From Apostichopus japonicus (taxonomy: Eukaryota; Echinodermata; Holothuroidea; Aspidochirotida; Stichopodidae), in the NCBI RefSeq assembly GCF_037975245.1, contig NC_092580.1, forward strand, positions 514,501-578,500: a stretch of DNA of 64,000 nt. Direction: 5' to 3'. Position numbers and translations under genes: made by a program. Each line of letters starts with the position of its first letter. Position 1 is the stretch's first letter. Below the pieces are notes generated by a model. That model ran no database searches, had not been told where the DNA came from, and saw only the letters and a program-made list of their open reading frames with translations. This document shows positions 57,301 to 64,000 of the stretch, one piece after another.

Positions 57301-60300
57301 GCTTTGACCGCGATCTTATACGGTCTCTGGGAAATTTAAGTATTAGAAGCGAACATAGATTTATATCAACTGCTGTCGTGGCGCGGTTGGTTGCTCTGTA
57401 CCTCGAGAGCGTGACGTATTTTGGATCGCGGGCTCGAGACCAGGTGGGGGCAGTTTGCTTTTGCCGCGATCTCATACGGTCTCTGGGAATTTTAAGTATT
57501 AGAAACGAACATAGATTTATATCAACTGCTGTCGTGGCGCGGTTGGTTGCTCTGTACCTCGAGAGCGTGACGTATTTTGGATCGCGGGCTCGAGACCAGG
57601 TGGGGGCAGTTTGCTTTTGCCGCGATCTCATACGGTCTCTGGGAACTTTAAGTATTAGAAACGAACATAGATTTATATCAACTGCTGTCGTGGCGCGGTT
57701 GGTTGCTCTGTACCTCGAGAGCGTGACGTATTTTGGATCGCGGGCTCGAGACCAGGTGGGGGCAGTTTGCCTTTGCCGCGATCTTATACGGTCTCTGGGA
57801 ACTTTAAGTATTAGAAACGAACATAGATTTATATCAACTGCTGTCGTGGCGCGGTTGGTTGCTCTGTACCTCGAGAGCGTGACGTATTTTGGATCGCGGG
57901 CTCGAGACCAGGTGGGGGCAGTTTGCTTTTTCCGGGATCTTATACGGTCTCTGGAACTTTAAGTATTAGAAACGAACATAGATTTATATCAACTGCTGTC
58001 GTGGCGCGGTTGGTTGCTCTGTACCTCGAGAGCGTGACGTATTTTGGATCGCGGGCTCGAGACCAGGTGGGGGCAGGTTGCTTTTGCCGCGATATTATAC
58101 GGTCTCTGGGAACTTTAAGTATTAGAAACGAACATAGATTTATATCAACTGCTGTCGTGGCGCGGTTGGTTGCTCTGTACCTCGAGAGCGTGACGTATTT
58201 TGGATCGCGGGCTCCAGACCAGGTGGGGGCAGTTTGCTTTTTCCGGGATCTTATACGGTCTCTGGAACTTTAAGTATTAGAAACGAACATAGATTTATAT
58301 CAACTGCTGTCGTGGCGCGGTTGGTTGCTCTGTACCTCGAGAGCGTGACGTATTTTAGATCGCGGGCTCGAGACCAGGTGGGGGCAGTTTGCTTTTGCCG
58401 GGATCTCATACGGTCTCTGGGAACTTTAAGTATTAGAAACGAACATAGATTTATATCAACTGCTGTCGTGTCGCGGTTGGTTGCTCTGTACCTCGAGAGC
58501 GTGACGTATTTTGGATCGCGGGCTCGAGACCAGGTGGGGGCAGTTTGCTTTTGCCGCGATCTAATACGGTCTCTGGGAACTTTAAGTATTAGAAACGAAC
58601 ATAGATTTATATCAACTGCTGTCGTGGCGCGGTTGGTTGCTCTGTACCTCGAGAGCGTGACGTATTTTGGATCACGGGCTCGAGTCCAGGTGGGGGCAGT
58701 TTGCTTTTGCCGCGATCTTATACGGTCTCTGGAACTTTAAGTATTAGAAACGAACATAGATTTATATCAACTGCTGTCGTGGCGCGGTTGGTTGCTCTGT
58801 ACCTCGAGAGCGTGACGTATTTTGGATCGCGGGCTCGAGACCAGGTGGGGGCAGTTTGCTTTTGCCGCGATCTCATACGGTCTCTGGGAACTTTAAGTAT
58901 TAGAAACGAACATAGATTTATATCAACTGCTGTCGTGGCGCGGTTGGTTGCTCTGTACCTCGAGAGCGTGACGTATTTTGGATCGCGGGCTCGAGACCAG
59001 GTGGGGGCAGTTTGCTTTTGCCGCGATCTTATACGGTCTCTGGGAACTTTAAGTATTAGAAACGAACATAGATTTATATCAACTGCTGTCGTGGCGCGGT
59101 TGGTTGCTCTGTACCTCGAGAGCGTGACGTATTTTGGATCGCGGGCTCGAGACCAGGTGGGGCAGCTTGCTTTTGCCGCGATCTCATACGGTCTCTGGAA
59201 CTTTAAGTATTAGAAACGAACATAGATTTATATCAACTGCTGTCGTGGCGCGGTTGGTTGCTCTGTACCTCGAGAGCGTGACGTATTTTGGATCGCGAGC
59301 TCGAGACCAGGTGGGGGCAGTTTGCTTTTGCCGCGATCTGGTACGGTCTCTGGGAACTTTAAGTATTAGAAACGAACATAGATTTATATCAACTGCTGTC
59401 GTGGCGCGGTTGGTTGCTCTGTACCTCGAGAGCGTGACGTATTTTGGATCGCGGGCTCGAGACCAGGTGGGGGCAGTTTGCTTTTGCCGCCATCTAATAC
59501 GGTCTCTGGGAACTTTAAGTATTAGAAAGAACATAGATTTATATCAACTGCTGTCGTGGCGCGGTTGGTTGCTCTGTACCTCGAGAGCGTGACGTATTTT
59601 GGATCGCGGGCTCGAGACCAGGTGGGGGCAGTTTGCTTTTGCCGCGATCTCATACGGTCTCTGGAACTTTAAGTATTAGAAACGAACATAGATTTATATC
59701 AACTGCTGTCGTGGCGCGGTTGGTTGCTCTGTACCTCGAGAGCGTGACGTATTTTGGATCGCGGGCTCGAGACCAGGTGGGGGCAGTTTGCTTTTGCCGC
59801 CATCTAATACGGTCTCTGGGAACTTTAAGTATTAGAAACGAACATAGATTTATATCAACTGCTGTCGTGGCGCGGTTGGTTGCTCTGTACCTCGAGAGCG
59901 TGACGTATTTTGGATCGCGGGCTCGAGACCAGGTGGGGGCAGTTTGCTTTTGCCGCGATCTCATACGGTCTCTGGAACTTTAAGTATTAGAAACGAACAT
60001 AGATTTATATCAACTGCTGTCGTGGCGCGGTTGGTTGCTCTGTACCTCGAGAGCGTGACGTATTTTGGATCGCGGGCTCGAGACCAGGTTGGGCAGTTTG
60101 CTTTTGCAGGGTTCCTATACGGTCTCTGGAACTTTAAGTATTAGAAACGAACATAGATTTAATTCAACTGCTGTCGTGGCGCGGTTGGTTGCTCTGTACC
60201 TCGAGAGCGTGACGTATTTTGGATCGCGGGCTCGAGACCAGCTGGGGGCAGTTTGATTTTGCCGGGATCTTATACGGTCTCTGGTACTTTAAGTTTTAGA

Positions 60301-63300
60301 AACGAACATAGATTTATATCAACTGCTGTCGTGGCGCGGTTGGTTGCTCTGTACCTCGAGAGCGTGACGTATTTTGGATCGCGGGCTCGAGACCAGGTGG
60401 GGGCAGTTTGCTTTTGCCGCGATCTCATACGGTCTCTGGGAACTTTAAGTATTAGAAACGAACATAGATTTATATCAACTGCTGTCGTGGCGCGGTTGGT
60501 TGCTCTGTACCTCGAGAGCGTGACGTATTTTGGATCGCGGGCTCGAGACCAGGTGGGGGCAGTTTGCTTTTGCCGGGTTCTTATACGGTCTCTGGGAACT
60601 TTAAGTATTAGAAACGAACATAGATTTATATCAACTGCTGTCGTGGCGCGGTTGGTTGCTCTGTACCTCGAGAGCGTGACGTATTTTGGATCGCGGGCTC
60701 GAGACCAGGTTGGGCAGTTTGCTTTTGCAGGGTTCCTATACGGTCTCTGGAACTTTAAGTATTAGAAACGAACATAGATTTAAATCAACTGCTGTCGTGG
60801 CGCGGTTGGTTGCTCTGTACCTCGAGAGCGTGACGTATTTTGGATCGCGGGCTCGAGACCAGGTGGGGCAGTTTGATTTTGCCGGGATCTTATACGGTCT
60901 CTGGTACTTTAAGTTTTAGAAACGAACATAGATTTATATCAACTGCTGTCGTGGCGCGGTTGGTTGCTCTGTACCTCGAGAGCGTGACGTATTTTGGATC
61001 GCGGGCTCGAGACCAGGTGGGGGCAGTTTGCTTTTGCCGCGATCTGGTACGGTCTCTGGAACTTTAAGTATTAGAAACGAACATAGATATATATCAACTG
61101 CTGTCGTGGCGCGGTTGGTTGCTCTGTACCTCGAGAGCGTGACGTATTTTGGATCGCGGGCTCGAGACCAGGTGGGGCAGTTTGCTTTTGCCGCGATCTT
61201 ATACGGTCTCTGGGAACTTTAAGTATTAGAAACGAACATAGATTTATATCAACTGCTGTCGTGGCGCGGTTGGTTGCTCTGTACCTCGAGAGCGTGACGT
61301 ATTTTGGATCGCGGGCTCGAGACCAGGTGGGGGCAGTTTGCTTTTGCCGCGATCTCATACGGTCTCTGGGAACTTTAAGTATTAGAAACGAACATAGATT
61401 TATATCAACTGCTGTCGTGGCGCGGTTGGTTGCTCTGTACCTCGAGAGCGTGACGTATTTTGGATCGCGGGCTCGAGACCAGGTGGGGGCAGTTTGCTTT
61501 TGCCGCGATCTCATACGGTCTCTGGGAACTTTAAGTATTAGAAACGAACATAGATTTATATCAACTGCTGTCATGGCGCGGTTGGTTGCTCTGTACCTCG
61601 AGAGCGTGACGATTTGTGGATCGCGGGCTCGAGACCAGGTGGGGGCAGTTTGCTATGGCCGCGATCTCATACGGTCTCTGGGAACTTTAAGTATTAGAAA
61701 CGAACATAGATTTATATCAACTGCTGTCGTGGCGCGGTTGGTTGCTCTGTACCTCGAGAGCGTGACGATTTTTGGATCGCGGGCTCGAGACCAGGTGGGG
61801 GCAGTTTGCTTTTGCCGCGATCTCATACGGTCTCTGGGAACTTTAAGTATTAGAAACGAACATAGATTTATATCAACTGCTGTCGTGGCGCGGTTGGTTG
61901 CTCTGTAACTCGAGAGCGTGACGATTTTTGGATCGCGGGCTCGAGACCAGGTGGGGGCAGTTTGCTTTTGCCGCGATCTGATACGGTCTCTGGGAACTTT
62001 AAGTATTAGAAACGAACATAGATTTATATCAACTGCTGTCGTGGCGCGGTTGGTTGCTCTGTACCTCAAGAGCGTGACGATTTTTGGATCGCGGGCTCGA
62101 GACCAGGTGGGGGCAGTTTGCTTTTGCCGCGATCTCATACGGTCTCTGGGAACTTTAAGTATTAGAAACGAACATAGATTTATATCAACTGCTGTCGTGG
62201 CGCGGTTGGTTGCTCTGTACCTCGAGAGCGTGACGTATTTTGGATCGCGGGCTCGAGACCAGGTGGGGGCAGTTTGCTTTTGCCGCGATCTCATACGGTC
62301 TCTGGGAACTTTAAGTATTAGAAACGAACATAGATTTATATCAACTGCTGTCGTGGCGCGGTTGGTTGCTCTGTACCTCGAGAGCGTGACGTATTTTGGA
62401 TCGCGGGCTCGAGACCAGGTGGGGGCAGTTTGCTTTTGCAGCGATCTTATACGGTCTCTGGGAACTTTAAGTATTAGAAACGAACATAGATTTATATCAA
62501 CTGCTGTCGTGGCGCGGTTGGTTGCTCTGTACCTCGAGAGCGTGACGTATTTTGGATCGCGGGCTCGAGACCAGGTGGGGGCAGTTTGCTTTTGCCGCGA
62601 TCTTATACGGTCTCTGGGAACTTTAAGTATTAGAAACGAACATAGATTTATATCAACTGCTGTCGTGGCGCGGTTGTTTGTGCTCTGTACCTCGAGAGCG
62701 TGACGTATTTTGGATCGCGGGCTCGAGACCAGGTGGGGGCAGTTTGCTTTTGCCGCGATCTTATACGGTCTCTGGGAACTTTAAGTATTAGAAACGAACA
62801 TAGATTTATATCAACTGCTGTCGTGGCGCGGTTGTTTGTGCTCTGTACCTCGAGAGCGTGACGTATTTTGGATCGCGGGCTCGAGACCAGGTGGGGGCAG
62901 TTTGCTTTTGCCGCGATCTCATACGGTCTCTGGAACTTTAAGTATTAGAAACGAACATAGACTTATATCAACTGCTGTCGTGGCGCGGTTGGTTGCTCTG
63001 TACCTCGAGAGCGTGACGTATTTTGGATCGCGGGCTCGAGACCAGGTGGGGGCAGTTTGCTTTTGCCGCGATCTCATACGGTCTCTGGAACTTTAAGTAT
63101 TAGAAACGAACATAGACTTATATCAACTGCTGTCGTGGCGCGGTTGGTTGCTCTGTACCTCGAGAGCGTGACGTATTTTGGATCGCGGGCTCGAGACCAG
63201 GTGGGGGCAGTTTGCTTTTGCCGCGATCTTATACGGTCTCTGGGAACTTTAAGTATTAGAAACGAACATAGATTTATATCAACTGCTGTCGTGGCGCGGT

Positions 63301-64000
63301 TGGTTGCTCTGTACCTCGAGAGCGTGACGTATTTTGGATCGCGGGCTCGAGACCAGGTGGGGGCAGTTTGCTTTTGCCGCGATCTCATACGGTCTCTGGG
63401 AACTTTAAGTATTAGAAACGAACATAGATTTATATCAACTGCTGTCGTGGCGCGGTTGGTTGCTCTGTACCTCGAGAGCGTGACGTATTTTGGATCGCGG
63501 GCTCGAGACCAGGTGGGGGCAGTTTGCTTTTGCCGCGATCTGGTACGGTCTCTGGAACTTTAAGTATTAGAAACGAACATAGATTTATATCAACTGCTGT
63601 CGTGGCGCGGTTGGTTGCTCTGTACCTCGAGAGCGTGACGATTTTTGGATCGCGGGCTCGAGACCAGGTGGGGGCAGTTTGCTTTTGCCGCGATCTCATA
63701 CGGTCTCTGGGAACTTTAAGTATTAGAAACGAACATAGATTGATATCAACTGCTGTCGTGGCGCGGTTGGTTGCTCTGTACCTCGAGAGCGTGACGATTT
63801 TTGGATCGCGGGCTCGAGACCAGGTGGGGGCAGTTTGCTTTTGCCGCGATCTCATACGGTCTCTGGGAACTTTAAGTATTAGAAACGAACATAGATTTAT
63901 ATCAACTGCTGTCGTGGCGCGGTTGGTTGCTCTGTACCTCGAGAGCGTGACGATTTTTGGATCGCGGGCTCGAGACCACGTGGGGGCAGTTTGCTTTTGC

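Larger units (their letters stand above)
36194..64000 (+). repeat. Satellite A, right block: about 179 tandem 155/156-bp monomers, continuing past the window
   Basis: Same monomer as the left block, resuming at GCTCGAGACC directly after satellite B. It contains several higher-order registers marked by rare variants: 7 monomers (1,087 bp) at 37.6-41.4 kb, 12 monomers (1,868 bp) at 48.4-50.3 kb, 4 monomers (624 bp) at 51.4-52.0 kb, 14 monomers (2,182 bp) at 53.2-55.3 kb and 2 monomers (312 bp) at 56.7-57.0 kb. From about 49.3 kb onward many units carry GACGATTTTTGG in place of GACGTATTTTGG. The array is cut mid-monomer by the window end, so its true size is unknown. Confidence 0.97.

Noticed and set aside
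16086-64000. CRISPR array
   Set aside because: Regular spacing, but the whole 155-165-bp unit is repeated with no unique spacers, the host is eukaryotic, and there are no cas genes.

Overview
This is eukaryotic, almost certainly animal, DNA. The first 16 kb is AT-rich with introns (GT/AG-bounded exon remnants), non-LTR retrotransposon tails, microsatellites and many AGGCCT-type palindromes. That look is familiar from marine invertebrates, echinoderms in particular; the organism call is an inference with low certainty. No intact protein-coding gene can be claimed in the window.

1-16,085 (unique flank): mostly decayed coding material on the minus strand. (a) At 1,885-5,716 exon remnants include three that splice in matching phase (5,094-4,867, 4,221-4,030, 1,996-1,885). 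They encode a Cys-rich protein with a USP-like QEDA/EFL motif, broken by in-frame TGA codons. (b) At 8,440-10,653 lies a multi-exon retroviral-type integrase gene (GIN/GINGER or Ty3-like) with an intact D-D(35)E layout, but with a nonsense codon and frameshifts. A 136-bp unit repeated four times (7,879-8,414) abuts its 3' end. (c) Two non-LTR retrotransposon C-terminal relics sit at about 2,660-3,160 and 14,955-15,290. (d) Another decayed exon-like stretch lies on the plus strand near 6,940-7,277. Hairpins, a G-rich tract, a polypurine tract and (TA)n/(ATTC)n microsatellites fill the rest.

16,086-33,460 and 36,194-64,000 (satellite A): about 290 head-to-tail copies of a 155/156-bp monomer, estimated from array lengths, running off the right end. 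The monomer contains an 81-nt tRNA-like module: an A-box-like TGGCGCGGTTGG, an anticodon-arm-like hairpin, a B-box-like GGCTCGAGACC, and complementary 5' and 3' ends. A non-tRNA tail follows. This is the architecture of a SINE head turned into a satellite. Several higher-order repeat registers (2-, 4-, 7-, 10-, 12- and 14-monomer periods) show repeated segmental amplification.

33,461-36,193 (satellite B): about 16.5 copies of a different 165-bp tRNA-like monomer (A-box TGGCGCGATGG, perfect B-box GGTTCGAACCC) embedded in satellite A. A and B share the order A-box, B-box, CTTTTGCCG..ATCTT.TAC and TAAGTATTAG, so they look like two branches of one SINE-like family that each became tandem. This is the most interesting system in the window.

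The long open frames in the satellite (up to about 700 codons, on both strands) come from a stop-free 156-bp (52-codon) unit and should not be annotated as proteins.
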